NCBI GenBank assembly: GCA_033439255.1
Contig: CM065884.1
Location: 2,232,001-2,296,000 of the forward strand
Direction: 5' to 3'
DNA from: Hericium rajendrae
Lineage: Eukaryota; Basidiomycota; Agaricomycetes; Russulales; Hericiaceae
Length of the DNA: 64,000 bases
Below the pieces are notes generated by a model, which searched no databases, was not told where the DNA came from, and worked only from the letters and a program-made list of their open reading frames with translations. The translations under genes and the position numbers were made by a program. Positions 10,355 through 23,083 of this stretch are shown here, piece after piece (within the stretch, counting starts at the first letter, position 1; each line of letters begins with the position of its first letter).

Positions 10355-11890
10355 CCTGGACAATCTCTCATACACCCGCCTCACCTCCCTACTATCGCCC
10401 ATCATACCTCTCTTCTTTGAACCCTTCACTGCTGACATCTTCACCGTATCTCGACATCCATTCCATCAACCTCATCTCCCCTTCCCCATTGCCAACACCA
10501 TTGAGGGCAATGCACTCATTCCCCTCCTCTGCTATTGTGCTGTGAAGCGTTGGGAAGCCGAAGGAGTTTGGTTTTGATTGAGATTGTGGAAACCACGTGC
10601 AGGTGCTATCTCCATTGCCTTATATGTTCGAATTCGAGTTGCTTTTGACGTCGACTTGCAAGAATTCACGTTTGGTGCCTCGGACATTGCCTACCACTGT
10701 CGCCAACCCAACCGAGGATCCCCTGTGAGCATCCTGCCATCGACCTCATTCCCCTTTTGCACACTAGGTTTCTTCACCCCAGAACCCTCGCCTGAGCCTG
10801 TGTGGGCCAGAGAATGCCTCGGCCACCAATTCCTCAGAACCCCGTACTCCACCACCTTGTACCCTCATGCCCTTGGATGTCATCCAGTTGCGGCAGACTT
10901 CCTGTAGGTTGTCACCATTGATTCCACCAACCCCCGCTTCCAGACCACTGCACCCTTCCCACTCAGGATCTTCGAGTCCCTTGGGGACTACCACGTTTAC
11001 ACCCTTGCTGACATCGCCCGGATCCACTTTTCTCACCAAGACCCTGCCACCCACCAGTGGTACTTTGCTGAGTGTGAAGACTTCCCCTACCTCGAACTCA
11101 TTGACTTTGATGTCACCAGAGAGGAACACCACCACCTACACCCAGCCACTCCACCGCTCCCCACCGTTGCTCCTCCTAGTGTCGACTCCCCTCCCACATG
11201 CACTGAACCCCTCTTTGTACCAACAGGTATCATCTTCAACACCATTACCAGGAAGTACTATGCATACCGTTCCAACTCTCGATGCCTGGTCGTTGGCTGG
11301 AGACCAAACCTAGTAGAAGGAAGAGATCAGTAGTTTTGGCAGGCCAGTAGCGTCTTCATCACTGAACCTGAACTCGCGCTCTCTCATCAAGTCCTAGAAG
11401 CACGCGAGCAAGAGTGGGTTACCCAGCTTGCAGTCCTCCGTTCGCCGCTACCCCCTCATATCCCAACCCCAATACCAGTCCCCTCACCTGCTCCACTTGT
11501 CGCAGCTGTTACACCCACATCCACCATCAACGTCAAACCAATCATCACCCTAGCTCCCCCTGTCCAGCCAATCAACGACATGTCCAACCCTGAGATCGGC
11601 ATCAAACCTGCTCCCTTTGAGGGAGATCGTTCCAAGTCCAAGGAGTTCCAGTTGCGTATTCACTTATTCCTTCGTACCAACTCTGTCTGGTATAAAGATG
11701 CTACCGCCCAGATCTCCCTCTTTCTCGACCTCTGCCAGGGCCCTATTGCTGACCAGTGGGCCACCCAGCATGTCGAGGAGATCCTTGAGGATGACGACCT
11801 CATGGCTGCAAATTCGTCTCCAGCCCATGTCCCTCGCTACGCCGACCTCGCCGCTCTTCACACTCGCTTCAATTTGGACTTCTCCCCCAT

Positions 11891-12115
11891 CAGGAACCCT
11901 TACAACTTTCTGATGCATCTGATTCTGTCTGATTGAATCTGATTTCAATCTGATTGATCTGATTTTTCAAGAAATAGATATTTGAGAGTTAAAATATAAA
12001 CAGTTACAATATTTTATCTTTTATATATATAATACATAGCTCAGAAGTCCTTTAAAACATTTTTCAGATCAATCAGATTGAAATCAGATGCATCAGAAAG
12101 TTGTAAGGGTTCCTG
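11891..12115. mobile_element. MITE-1, non-autonomous DNA transposon in gypsy gag
   Basis: The ends are inverted: CAGGAACCCTTACAACTTTC on the left, and its reverse complement on the right. Flanks are AT at 11889-11890 and 12116-12117, a probable 2-bp target duplication. The arms are built from repeated TCTGATT/AATCAGA words. It has no coding capacity. Confidence 0.85.
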
Positions 12116-12221
12116 ATGCCCCTCGATGACTCCAAGGATGCCTCCCATGCCATCCAGACCCTCCAGATGGGCATGTGCCCGGTCGTCGACTACATCACCG
12201 AGTTTGAGTCCCTCACTCTAT

Positions 12222-12428
12222 CAGTAAACTTGACCATTTTTCTGAATGGCTGAAAGTGGTCTGAATGGGTCTGAATGGGTCTGAACTTCATCTGAAATCC
12301 AAAAAATAATCTGAATGGTCTGATTTTAAATTTGAATCCATCTAAATTCTTACAAATCAGACCATATTCAGATAGTCAGATCCATTCAGACCACTTTCAG
12401 CCATTCAGAAAAATGGTCAAGTTTACTG
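12222..12428. mobile_element. MITE-2, non-autonomous DNA transposon in gypsy gag
   Basis: Long inverted ends start CAGTAAACTTGACCATTTTT and finish with the reverse complement. AT flanks both sides (12220-12221, 12429-12430). The arms contain repeated TCTGAATGG words. It has the same target and CAG...CTG ends as MITE-1 but a different inner sequence. Confidence 0.85.
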
Positions 12429-14776
12429 ATGTCCTCGCACTGGCTACAACAACGTGGTCCTGATTGACTGGTTCCTGCATGGCCTAAACAGCGCCCTGCA
12501 GGATGATTGCCAGCGCAGCTACCCCATGCCCACCATGCTGGTCGAGTGGAAGGAAAGGGCCCATGACAGGAATGCTGCTTACCTCATGCATACCCAGTTC
12601 CAGAGTCCCCGCCCTGTGACTGGGCACACCTCAGTGAGCACTCACTCCCCTCAGTCCACATCTACTGGCTGATCCCGCACAGTTGCTGCCATGGGTGCCC
12701 AACTGCCCAAACTCTCAGAGTCTGACCGCGAGCACCTCAGACATGAGGGCGGTTGCTTCCGCTGCTGCCAGAAGGGCCATGGCTTTTGCGACTGCCCCCT
12801 CAATGCCGACTCCAACCCCCGTGCCCCAATCTAGAAACCAGCTCTGCCCCAGCAGTAGCTCTAGAAGATGCAGCTGCTGCCCTCACTGTCCCCGCTATCA
12901 ACAGGTCTATTGCTGACTTATCATCGCAGTTGAAGGACTTGAGCGAGGAAGAGAGGGAAGAGGTGAAGGCTGCATTGAAGGACATGGTTGAGGGTTTTTA
13001 AAGTGCCCCCCAGTCACGTCGTCCGTGGGTGGCAAGAAACATTTCTTTGATCTGTCGAATCGCTTCTTTGTACTATCTGACCCCTGTGAGCAATCATATC
13101 CATCATCTTTGTGCATGTCCGCTATCACGCCCAACCGTCAGACATCGTCCATTACACTCCAGGCCAAGATTATCACTGCCCCGATCAAGAAACAAATCGA
13201 CGCTGAGGCACTTCTCGATAGTGGTGCAGAAGGCATCATTATGCACCCTGACTTTGCCAAGAAACACCAGTTCCCCCTCAAGAAACTTCCTAAACCCTTT
13301 TCTGTTTGCAACGTGGACAACTCCAAAAACATCATGGGGTCTGCTATTCAGTCAACCAGAACATCTGCATTTACGCCAAGGACTTGACGTCCTTCCATGA
13401 GGAGACAGCTGAGTTCTATCTTGTTGACATTGGCAACTATGACATTATCCTTGGGACCGATTGGTTACAGGAGCACAACCCTGAAATTGATTGGGTCTCT
13501 CATCATGTTGACATGACTCGCTGCCCCCCCTCTTGCACTCTGAATAAACCCCCGGTCAAGAACCTGTCCACTCGCACTGAACGCCGCCAGTCAGCCCCTC
13601 GTCCATCAGTCCTCAGTGCTGCTGCTGTACTGCTCCCCCCACCTTGCCCTCCTCCATTTCTCCCACTGCCCCTGCCATTTGTCGCTGCTCCACTTCCCAA
13701 ATACATGATCCCCGCTCACCGAGTCCAAGGTGTCTGCCTTCGCCACATCCACCTGTCCAAAGTTCCTGCATGTCTATTCACTGAGGATGATGACCCACGA
13801 CCTAACGTCAATGACGACTGGGTCGAAGAGGGCCTTCGCCTAGCTGGTGTTCTTCCTGACTGGGACACACCACCCCCACCAGACAATAACTCTGACTACC
13901 AACACACTATCTGTATCCATCGCTCTTTCACCAATTCTCAGAAACTGGCTGAGCATGTGGCCACTCGTGTTGCCGAGAAGTCCTTTGCTGAGATGGTTTC
14001 CCCTCAGTATCAGGATTTCCAACCTGTCTTCGACAAGGAATCCTCCCATTGCCTCCCCGAATGTCACCCTTGGGATCATGCCATTGACCTGAAAGATGGT
14101 TTTGAACCCCACTCCTACAAGGTCTATCCCACGGCTCCTACTGAGCAGAAGGACCTCAATTCATTCCTTGATGACCAGGTCAAGAAAGGCTACATCCGTC
14201 CTTCTAAATCCCCTATGACAAGTCCCTTCTTCTTTATCAAGAAAAAAGATGGAAAACTACGCCCTGTCTAGGACTATCATATGCTCAACACATCTGAGAA
14301 ATTTACCACTGGTATATAAGGCTATGTAAGCTATATAGCTTTCCTAGGTCCATAGCTGTCCTCTTTTCTACATAGCAGTCTCATAGCAGTCAAGTAATCT
14401 ATGCATAGCTATCATAGCTTACCATAGCTATCATAGCATAGAGTCTAAGCTATATAGCTGCTATAGCATAGAGTATAAGATATTATAGCTGTCATAGCTA
14501 TTATAGTATAAAATAGCTATAGAAGCTATACCAACTCTATACTATATCATTATTGTTATATTATATCTAGCTAGTAAGATTTATATCTACTCTATATTAC
14601 TTATGTTAAATATATTGTTTTAGCATGTGAAAAAAATTAATAGCTCAATAATTTTATTTATCTTAATCACAAATATTAAAAGTTCAAAATCATTATATTT
14701 TTTCATATAATCACATTACAAAACATTACTAAAGCTACAACAATGACTATATAACTACAAAAGATAACAAACTTAC

Positions 14777-14884
14777 AGTAACAACAAAAAAACGAAAATA
14801 TAAATAAGCAAAAGAAGACATTAGTATTAGAAGATAGCCAAAATAAAGCATAAGAACTCACCAAACTAACAAAAAAGCGAAAAC
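14777..14884 (-). other. Reverse micro-exon pair of HE-1
   Basis: On the minus strand, 14884-14862 is GTTTTCGCTTTTTTGT plus 7 bases, preceded by AG and followed by GTGAGT. 14799-14777 is the related ATTTTCGTTTTTTTGT plus 7 bases, followed by GTAAGT, but its upstream acceptor is no longer AG. Both are 23 bases. They match micro-exons at 25861, 25947, 63545 and 63629. Confidence 0.6.
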
Positions 14885-15169
14885 CTATAAGACAACTTGA
14901 AGATATCAGTATAAGACATGATAAACCTTACCTAGTGCAACTACAATAATACTATAATCAGTATCAAGACATTAGTAGTTATAAGATAACTAAGAGTAGA
15001 GGCTTACCTTAGACAATAGAAAGAACAACAACGAAGAGTGAGCAAGTAACGATGATGAGCAATGAAAGGACGACAACGAGCGAGCAAACAACGATGAGCA
15101 AGCAAACAATGACGAGTGAGCGAGCAACGATGACAGGTGTCGACGTGGCAAGGGATGGTGGGGGTTAAA

Positions 15170-15590
15170 GAGCAAGAGGTAACGCGCATTGTGCAGGCCT
15201 TATATACGAATCCCAGGTGGAGCCGGGATTTGTGTGTGCCGAGTGTTTGCCGAGCGTCACCTCAGAGACTGGGCACCAGACTTTACTATGTTGATGCTGT
15301 TGCTCAGAGATTCACAGTCCCGTAGATACATATTATTCTCATGTATTCTAATCTAGTGTACAATTCATCACTGTGATCCTTTTCTCCGATTTTATATAAA
15401 TTTGTTTGATTTGCTGAGGCTCGAGCAATGGGACTTCGCTCGTTCGGTGGCTGAAGCACCGAAGCGCGTTGAAGTTCAACTCGTCCCATCACCACTCCCC
15501 TCCTTCCTCTCCTCTCCTCTTCCCTCATCTCTCTCTCTCGTCAAAATGAAGGCCGAAGGAGGGCAATAAGAAGTTGAGGACCCATTAGGT
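15170..15590. promoter_or_regulatory. Divergent leader module of HE-1
   Basis: Minus-side TATATAAGG (15198-15206) drives toward the micro-exons. On the plus side, GGTGGCTGAAGCACCGAA is followed by a long CT tract and a donor (TTAG|GTGAGT, 15589). Leaders at 25.4 kb and 63.0 kb (reverse) share the GTGGCTG word, the CT tract and a donor at similar spacing. Transcription is inferred. Confidence 0.5.
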
Positions 15591-15631
15591 GAGTAAAAAA
15601 AAGTTTTGTTGTATTCTATTCGTGCTAACGT

Positions 15632-15663
15632 GGAGAGTATCGCTTGAACGAGCGATACTCTCC
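15632..15663 (+). repeat. Hairpin H1 after a splice donor
   Basis: A near-perfect palindrome: ggagagtatcgct, 6 central bases, agcgatactctcc. It starts 43 bases after the GTGAGT donor at 15589 and 2 bases after a branch-like GTGCTAACG. Confidence 0.75.
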
Positions 15664-16317
15664 ACTTACTTCTTTTCCCCTCGCGTCCTCTCCCTCCCCC
15701 TCACCTCCTGCCGCCATCTCCTGCTCATCGACCCACCCCTCCAACATCGCCGTCAAGCTCCAGGGGCTGGCCTGCTGTCTCTAATGACTGCATGTGCTGG
15801 TGCACGCACACCACCGACAACATGTATGTGTGGCCACCGCCCCACGCACGGGCTTCACCCCTCCTGCACGGCCCCGCTGTCCCGCGAACGGCACTGGTGC
15901 CTGGCACACAGGCCAGACACGCAGTGTGCAGCCACCTCGTCTTGCGCAGGGGCCGATGTGTTGCACGCGACCCCGCCGAGGTCTGTACGCACGGCCAGCA
16001 GATGGCCACAGCCGTGCGTGGATGCCCGCCTGCACGATATGCATGCGATCGGGGGTGGGAACATGAGCAGCATGACGTGGGACGGGCGTGCATGCGTGCA
16101 CGTCGCGCGTGGCCGTGTGCAGGCGTGCCTCAGCCCGACCTACGCACCTCGCGTCCCACGCTGCCCTCCCGCATGTGGCCAGTGCACCTCATGCGGAGGC
16201 TTGCCGTGTCATGCATGGGCTTGCAGCGGTGCAACGACTCACACATGCCCTCCATGCCTCGTATGCCCCCCCTCGCATCTTGTGTGCCCCCCCTTCGCGT
16301 GCTCCCCCACCACTAAA
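15664..16317. other. GC-rich body of HE-1
   Basis: GC-rich, Cys/Pro/His-coding in every frame on both strands, with no start, domain or intron pattern favouring one frame. I treat it as non-coding. Confidence 0.5.
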
Positions 16318-16442
16318 TGTAGACCTTTAACTAAATGTACAGTACCTGTCACCCAACACAATCACAAATCATCGGCCACCTACCAACAGCCACTTACTGT
16401 GAATTTAGCTAAATGCTGCCTTTGTGCATTTAGCTAAATGCA
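16318..16442 (+). repeat. CATTTAGCTAAATG-type repeat block
   Basis: It contains AACTAAATGTACAGTACC and two ATTTAGCTAAATGC words. It matches blocks at 54490-54612 (same orientation) and 61945-62068 (inverted) in HE-4. Confidence 0.65.
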
Positions 16443-16616
16443 CTTCTTATCTGAGGCCTGCATCATATCTAATCTCTCAAATCGCAGAACCCACAAATCC
16501 ATCATTGATGTGGGAAAAACATACCTGTTATGTCATGTTGACTTCATCACAGCTGAGCATTATGAATCGGGCAAAGACTGACTGACATTATAGTGATTCA
16601 AGATCTCTGCATAAAA

Positions 16617-17079
16617 TGAAGAAACACGACTTAGAGAGACGTTAGTCTATGCTCAGTCTGTGATGTGAAAGACTATATTGCAGTACCTTAGAGAGACGTT
16701 AGTCTATACTACAAGTAGAGTCAGTAAAGATGAAACTCATAAGTAATGCAAGATATGCTCACCTCAGTCTGTGATGTGAAAGACTGAGGTATCTGAGCGA
16801 ACGAGGGAGCCCTTATATAGTACTGAGGGCTCTGCATATCTACCAATCAGAAATTGTACAGTAATCGTACAGCATAGCATAATGGATTGCTCATCGCATG
16901 GGAACAGCATCAGTCAGCTCACTAAGGTATCAGTAAGCATATGTCAGAGCGTATTACTAACCTGTACAGTAAGGCTATGTAAATGTTCCATGTGATTCTG
17001 CAATCACCAAAGTCCAGATCGTTCCAGATCTTTCCATAATTGTTGTCATCGAGACTAGCGTCATCAACCGATTTCAACA
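16617..17079 (-). repeat. Copia LTR (3' LTR of the minus-strand element)
   Basis: 463 bp, TG...CA on the plus strand (tgaagaaacacg...tttcaaca). Nearly identical to 21971-22433. Confidence 0.93.
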
Positions 17080-17115
17080 CTCCCACTTGATGGGGTAGTC
17101 GAACCATGACTCCCA

Positions 17116-20100
17116 CTAATCCCTACGACGGATCAGACCCATACTCCCACTGAACCGAGTAAGCAAATCATGCAGCAAAGACTTAGTCAATGCGTCAGAG
17201 ATGTTCTCAGCCGATGGGGTTGGTACTATGTGAACAAGCCCCTTCTCTACAGCTTCCCGGATGAAGTGGTATTTGACCTCCACATGTTTCATGTTTCTCC
17301 CGACCATTGGATTGCCTGCAGTAAGAATTGCGGCATGGTTATCACAACGCATGTCAATGGGAGTGGGGTCCGGTAGTCCGAGCTCTAAGTGCAAGTTATA
17401 GTACCACTGCAACTGCTTGGCGGCCTCCGCCATTGCTATGTACTCTGCCTCTGCTGTGGATTATGCAGAGCTAGTCTGCTTCCTAGACATCCAGGAGATA
17501 GCGCCACCACTCAGGTTGAAAACAAACGCTGAGATAGAGTGACGGTCATCCCGATTCTCAGCAAAGTCAGAGTCTGTGTAGCATAACAGTTGAGCTTCCT
17601 CTGCAAAGCCATCATAAACTATGGAGTAGTCGAGGGTTCCCCTAATGTACCTCAAGACGTACTTGCCCATATTCAGATGCTTCTCAGTGGGATTTGCACT
17701 GTACTGTGCCAAGCGAGCGACAGCGTATGCAACATCCGGACGAGTGCCAATGGCGAAGTACATCATACTGCCAATGAGCGACTGGTAATAAGTCCGGAGT
17801 GCATTATCCACTTCCTCAGTGGACGCTATCAACATGCAGCCAGCGGGCAAAGGGGTGCGGGCAGAGTTCGCCTCATCCATTCCAAACCGTTCAAGGACCT
17901 CTTCCAGATATGTCTTCTGGTCGATTGATAATGTCCTCTTGCGCCTATCTCTCGTGATACGCATGCCAAGGAAGTCTTTCAACTCTCCCAAATCTGACAT
18001 CTCGTACCGAGTCTTGAGCAAGGTCTTAATACGGTTGATTTCTGGAAGCGAATTGCCCATGATCGCCATGTCGTCGACATACAAGACCAAAATGGTCACT
18101 ATATTCCCCTCCTGTCGACGATAGACGTATATACCGGTGTCCGAATAGGTCCTGGTAAATCCAATTTCCTTCAAGAGAGCATCGATTTGAACGTTCCAAA
18201 CTCTGGACGCCTGCTTTAAGCCATAGATAGCTTTTAGCAATCGAGCCACCTTGTCCTCCATTCCTGGGGTCACGAAACCTTCTGGTTGCTCCATGAAGAT
18301 CTCTTCATCCAGTTCGCCATGTAAGAATGCCGACTTGACATCCATGCCATGTATTTCCCAATCTTCCTGCGCAGCTAACGCAAGAAGGAAACGTATAGTT
18401 TCGAAGCGGACGACTGGACTGAAAGTTTCTGTGTAATCTACCCCATGAACCTGTGTAAACCCTTTGGCTACTAGACGTGCACGATTAACGCCATTGGTCT
18501 TAGCCTTGAAAACCCAACGATTCTTTACGATCTTCCTATCTCGAGGTCGATCTACTAACTCCCATGTACCGAGCTTATGAAGCTGGTCCATTTCACACTG
18601 ACACGCTTCACGCCATTTCGCCGAGTCTGACGAAGCCATTGCCTCTGAATAATCATGGGGATCTCGAGTAACACCCATTTCTAGCAGCACATTGAGATTA
18701 GGAGGGTTAAAGTCCAACTGTCGCGCCATGCCCTGGGTCGGGGGCACGGGACTGGCTGGACGATTCTCTGTCTCTGGTATGTGCCTACGAAGGTCCAACT
18801 GCTGGATCTGAGTGGCAGTTAGGCCACTATACTGATCTCCGAGCCTGGGGGCCCGTTGACCAGCATTCACCTGCCGTGGACGAGCTGGCGGTGTGACAGG
18901 ATCAGCTACAGGAGGAGACTGTTCAATCGTAGGTGGTATATGTGCTAGGGCATTTTCATCAACCCGTTGAGTAGTAGGTCGAGGCGGTGGTGTCTGAGGT
19001 GGCTGTGGCTTGCGCGGTGTAGTAGGTGGAGTAGTATTAGGTGTAACCTTAGAATCATCTTCCTTCTTAAGGACTGGGGGCTGAGGATCATCATCCTCAT
19101 CATCTTCAGCTGCATCAGCTGAAGCGGGTACAGGCCTCCGTGGTGGAGTTAAGTCCTCATCATTGAATAAATCAGAGAGACTCAGGTTGGATAAAGGAGG
19201 AGTAGGAGCGCTGGGGGGCGCTTTCTGGGTTGGTCGCGAAGGGAAGGAAGTCTCATCGAATCTTGCTTCGCCAGACAAGACAATGGACCGGGTTGTAGAG
19301 TTCCAGAAACGGTAACCTTTAGAACCGTCCCCATAACCCACAAACATCATTTCCTTGGAGTTAGGCTCCAACTTGTGACGATGCTCCTTCTGAATGTGTA
19401 CGTAGGCTTTACAGCCAAAAACGCGGAAGTACGAGACGTCAGGAATGTGACCAGCATCCCAAATCTCCATCGGCGTCTTCCATTTTAGTACGCGAGTGGG
19501 AGTGCAGTTGTATATGTGAACTGCTGTATCAACCGCTAGCTGCCAGAAACCGAGAGACAAGCCTGCATGGTGTAACATAGACAGGGCTTTCTCCATAAAG
19601 GTACGGTTCCAGCACTCCGCACGTCCGTTCTGCTGAGGCGTATACGGCATAGTTTTATGGTGCATGATACCCAATTCTTTGAAGCGCTTATCCAGGATTG
19701 TGTTCATATATTCCCCCCCTCGGTCAGAGTGAAAAATCAACAGCTTTTGGCTAGTCTCCTTCTCAGCTCTGGCCAAATATGACTCGAAAGCCTGAGTGAA
19801 GTCAGACTTCCGTTTGAGGAACATGACGACTCCTCTACTGCTGAAGTCGTCGAGGAACGTAGCAACGTATGAAAATCCTTGGATAGATTGAATGCGCATC
19901 GGTCCAACTAGGTCTGAATGAACTTTGCCTAGCAACCGTGTAGCACGCTTCTCCGAAGTAGGGTATGTCTGGCGAGTGCTCTTGCCAAGCTCACATCTGT
20001 GACAGGGCATAGTAGCCACTGTGGATTGGTCAATCACAATGCCTTTCACGACTCCAGGAATGAGTCGCTTCAGAGCACCATATGACATATGAGCGAAGCG

Positions 20101-21867
20101 TGCATGAGCAGTGTCCACCGAGACTGCATCCTTAACTGCCGCGTTAACCGTAGGAGTAGGCTCAAGTAGCAGCCAGTGAAAACTGTCTAACTTTTTGCCA
20201 ATCCCATAGGTAATGCCATCGCGTTCTATTGTACACACTCCTGAAGAACCCCGTAGAAGTACATCAAACTTCTGGTTCAACAGTGTAGGCACCAATATGT
20301 ATCGGTGTGCGGCTTTAGGTGCATAAAGCACATTGCTAAGCGTAACTGCAACACGCTTCCCCTCCACATCCGTCCATCCCTTGACCATGCCAGTACCAAA
20401 GTAAGGCATCTTTCTAGCAGTGCTGTCGCCGACCGAGATATGGCCAGGACTTTGCATAGGTTCATAATGGTCGAAGTCCAAACGGGTATGTGTGATATGA
20501 TGGGAACAACCACTGTCCAACATCCAGCGGCTCTTATCTGACTCCAGGTACCAGGAAACAGCGATAGCATTGGTAGGTGCTGCGACATCTGAGACCATTG
20601 CATTTACAGAGGGTTTACTACTAGTCCCTCCACCATCACCTTTCTTTTTCTGGTCCGCCTGCTTCTTCCTACAGTCTGACTCAAAGTGCCCCAACTTTTG
20701 ACAGTAGTGACACTTGCCTTTCTTCTTCGTCTGTGGTTTCTTAGACGAAGAGGCAGTCTGGTAATTAACCTGAGCAACAACTGCATCTGCCTTCTTTCCA
20801 GCCTCCTGAGCAAGGATTCTGGTGATGAAGTCCTGGGATGTAGCTTTGGAGAGGTCGGCATAGGAATTAAGGGTGACCTCAAAGAAGTTCTTGTAGGAAG
20901 GAGGGAGTGCTTTAAGGAGGAAGTAGCCATGCTGAAGATCGTCAATCTTCCAACCGGCATTCTTGAGGACGTCATACTCCTGGTTAAAGGAGTTGATCTG
21001 GTCCTGCATCTTCTCTGATTCAGTAAAGCGATGAGAGAGGTAGAGGTCGAAGAGAGTGAAGGCCTGGCGGTTGTCCGTTTTATTGTAGAGCTTTTTAAGG
21101 TCATTCCAAGCTGTCTCAGCATATAGCTTCTCCTTTATCAGGTCACGGATGGCAGGGACACAAGCCATCTTCAAATAACCGAGCGCTTGCTCGTTATCCT
21201 CATTGAAGTTGTCTATAGCGGTCGTCTCCTCAGCAGTTGGAGCTTTGGGATCCTTGGGTGAAGGACAAGTAACAGTCTTGCCAACGTACTTCCACAGACG
21301 CTTGGTCTGGAAGAAGTCAGTCATAGCCGGAGCCCAGGACTGGTAGTTGGAGCCATTCAAATGAACGAATCCACGGGGGAGTATGTCGGTCATAGTGTGT
21401 GTAGGCGAATATCTGGGTTGAGGAGCGGTCAGACCCAGGTTCTTTAAGAAGTTCAAGGCGACGCCAACCCCATGTGCTGTATCTCTAGCCAGGATCATAT
21501 TATCCTGTCCCATCTGTGTCCATGTGCGCTTATAGTACTTGTAAGGTATGAGATGCGCAGTTGTACAGGTGCTCCTGGGTGGATTGACTACCTCCCTCAG
21601 GATTGGGACACCAAAACTATTCCCACTTAAGGGCAATAGCCAACCGTTCACATCCCTTATAGCATCACGCCGGCTTCCCGACGCTTGCCTACTACAGTAG
21701 AGGGTGAAGCAAGGACACGAGCCTTGACAGAGCCTCATGTATCGTACGTATAGTAAGCGCACAGAGGGAGCACAGACAGGTGGACTCACACCGACTTCTA
21801 GCATCGCCATGCTTCCGTCGTCGACGCTCGTGTAACCCCGAAGGGCGAGAGCACGATGGCAGTTCAT
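17116..21867 (-). CDS. Copia gag-pol coding region
   Basis: Domains in order on the minus strand: a UBN2-type gag (LNGSNYQSW near its start), a CCHC zinc knuckle (C-x2-C-x4-H-x4-C), a protease with LDSGCSHHIT, an integrase with an HHCC zinc finger and catalytic core starting HSDLVGPM, a Pro/Asp-rich linker, a reverse transcriptase with YVDDM, and a copia RNase H with YTDSDFAE. This PR-IN-RT-RH order defines Ty1/copia. It is treated as a fossil, near whole. Confidence 0.9.
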
Positions 21868-21970
21868 TGAAGAACTCCAAGTGGGGCGCGAGTTGGGAAA
21901 GGTGACTCGCCTTGGTAAAACAGCAAAGGTATCTTCTTGTGTAGCAGGTGTTCAGGCAGGGCCCATAACC

Positions 21971-22433
21971 TGAAGAAACACGACTTAGAGAGACGTTAGT
22001 CTATACTCAGTCTGTGATGTGAAAGACTATATTGCAGTACCTTAGAGAGACGTTAGTCTATACTACAAGTAGAGTCAGTAAAGATGAAACTCATAAGTAA
22101 TGCAAGATATGCTCACCTCAGTCTGTGATGTGAAAGACTGAGGTATCTGAGCGAACGAGGGAGCCCTTATATAGTACTGAGGGCTCTGCATATCTACCAA
22201 TCAGAAATTGTACAGTAATCGTACAGCATAGCATAATGGATTGCTCATCGCATGGGAACAGCATCAGTCAGCTCACTAAGGTATCAGTAAGCATATGTCA
22301 GAGCGTATTACTAACCTGTACAGTAAGGCTATGTAAATGTTCCATGTGATTCTGCAATCACCAAAGTCCAGATCGTTCCAGATCTTTCCATAATTGTTGT
22401 CATCGAGACTAGCGTCATCAACCAATTTCAACA
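21971..22433 (-). repeat. Copia LTR (5' LTR of the minus-strand element)
   Basis: 463 bp, same ends as 16617-17079. A TATATAG-like box lies inside. Confidence 0.93.
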
Positions 22434-23083
22434 TAAAATACAATGTAAGTATGTTCAGAAAGCAAGGAATAGTTGCATGGTAAAAGGCAAATCACACAAG
22501 GGGAATAAAGTACGATGGCCAGCTGACTTTCAAATTAAGCAGTACGAGTTGAATCGTATGAAGGAGGATATTCGCAGGACAAGAGGCATAGTTGTGGGGG
22601 GGATGATGTTGTTGTGATGAGTCGTTATGCATGATCTAAAGCATAAAAGTCAGTATACTCCAGAGCAGGGATATGAAACAAGGTGGTATGGACGAGACGG
22701 GAAGAGAGATGCTACAGTATTGATGATGTAATAAAAATATGTTGATGTGAAGACGACTGTGGAAAGCTTTGAGAACAATGCAAAAGAACCTATTTGCAAT
22801 GAGAGAGAAAGGAAAACAAAAAATGTGCAGGGAAAAATGAAGAGTATGTCCATGGCAAAGATGACAGCAGTATGCATGCCTTCGTGAGAGATAAAATACA
22901 GTGGATGCAGGGGTTCTTGATGCGTGAGGAGAGGGCGATGAAGATGCTGGCATAGCGAGATGTGATTAGGAGGAAATATAAAAAGCAGAGCATAACGGCG
23001 GAGGCATAAAGCAATGGCGAGGAAGTGGGTGGTGGTATAAATGGAATGGCGTTGAAGGGACAGAATGCGTGCTAAGCCTTTCA
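22434..23083. other. 3' flank of gene A3, no gene recognised
   Basis: AT-richer DNA between the copia target duplication and the gene A3 stop. Several minus-strand frames are open but share nothing with the cassette genes. Confidence 0.4.

Larger units (their letters stand above)
9649..14311 (+). mobile_element. Ty3/Gypsy chromovirus relict, broken, truncated at both ends
   Basis: Parts in order: a chromodomain from an integrase C-terminus (EYLVKWAGYPDSENQWL text near 9720-9780), one LTR (9932-10354), a proline-rich leader and gag (about 10580-12670), an aspartic-protease-like part, and the start of a reverse transcriptase ending near 14300. The element is broken, with several breaks, and carries two MITEs inside gag. 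The left side abuts the G-rich repeat and the right side ends at HE-1. It is old relative to the copia element nearby. Confidence 0.75.
14312..16442 (-). mobile_element. HE-1: hairpin element copy, reverse orientation, truncated
   Basis: It lies in reverse relative to HE-2. Order: a tract of GCTATATAG/CATAGCTAT words (14312-14530); AT-rich DNA with two reverse 23-base micro-exons (14777-14799, 14862-14884); a GACGAGCAAACAA-type tandem (about 15015-15130), matching the reverse complement of 63380-63470 in HE-4; a reverse TATATAAGG at 15198-15206; a plus-strand pyrimidine-rich leader with GTGAGT donor at 15589; a hairpin (15632-15663); a GC-rich body; and a CATTTAGCTAAATG repeat block (16318-16442). 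No CAG...CTG terminus is visible, so the limits are approximate. Nothing in it looks like a conserved protein. Confidence 0.65.
16617..22433 (-). mobile_element. Ty1/copia LTR retrotransposon, near whole, young
   Basis: It is flanked by TAAAA on both sides (16612-16616 and 22434-22438), has two 463-bp LTRs and one long coding region on the minus strand. The LTRs differ at only about two positions, so the insertion is recent. It looks almost whole, with about one break in the coding region. Confidence 0.92.
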
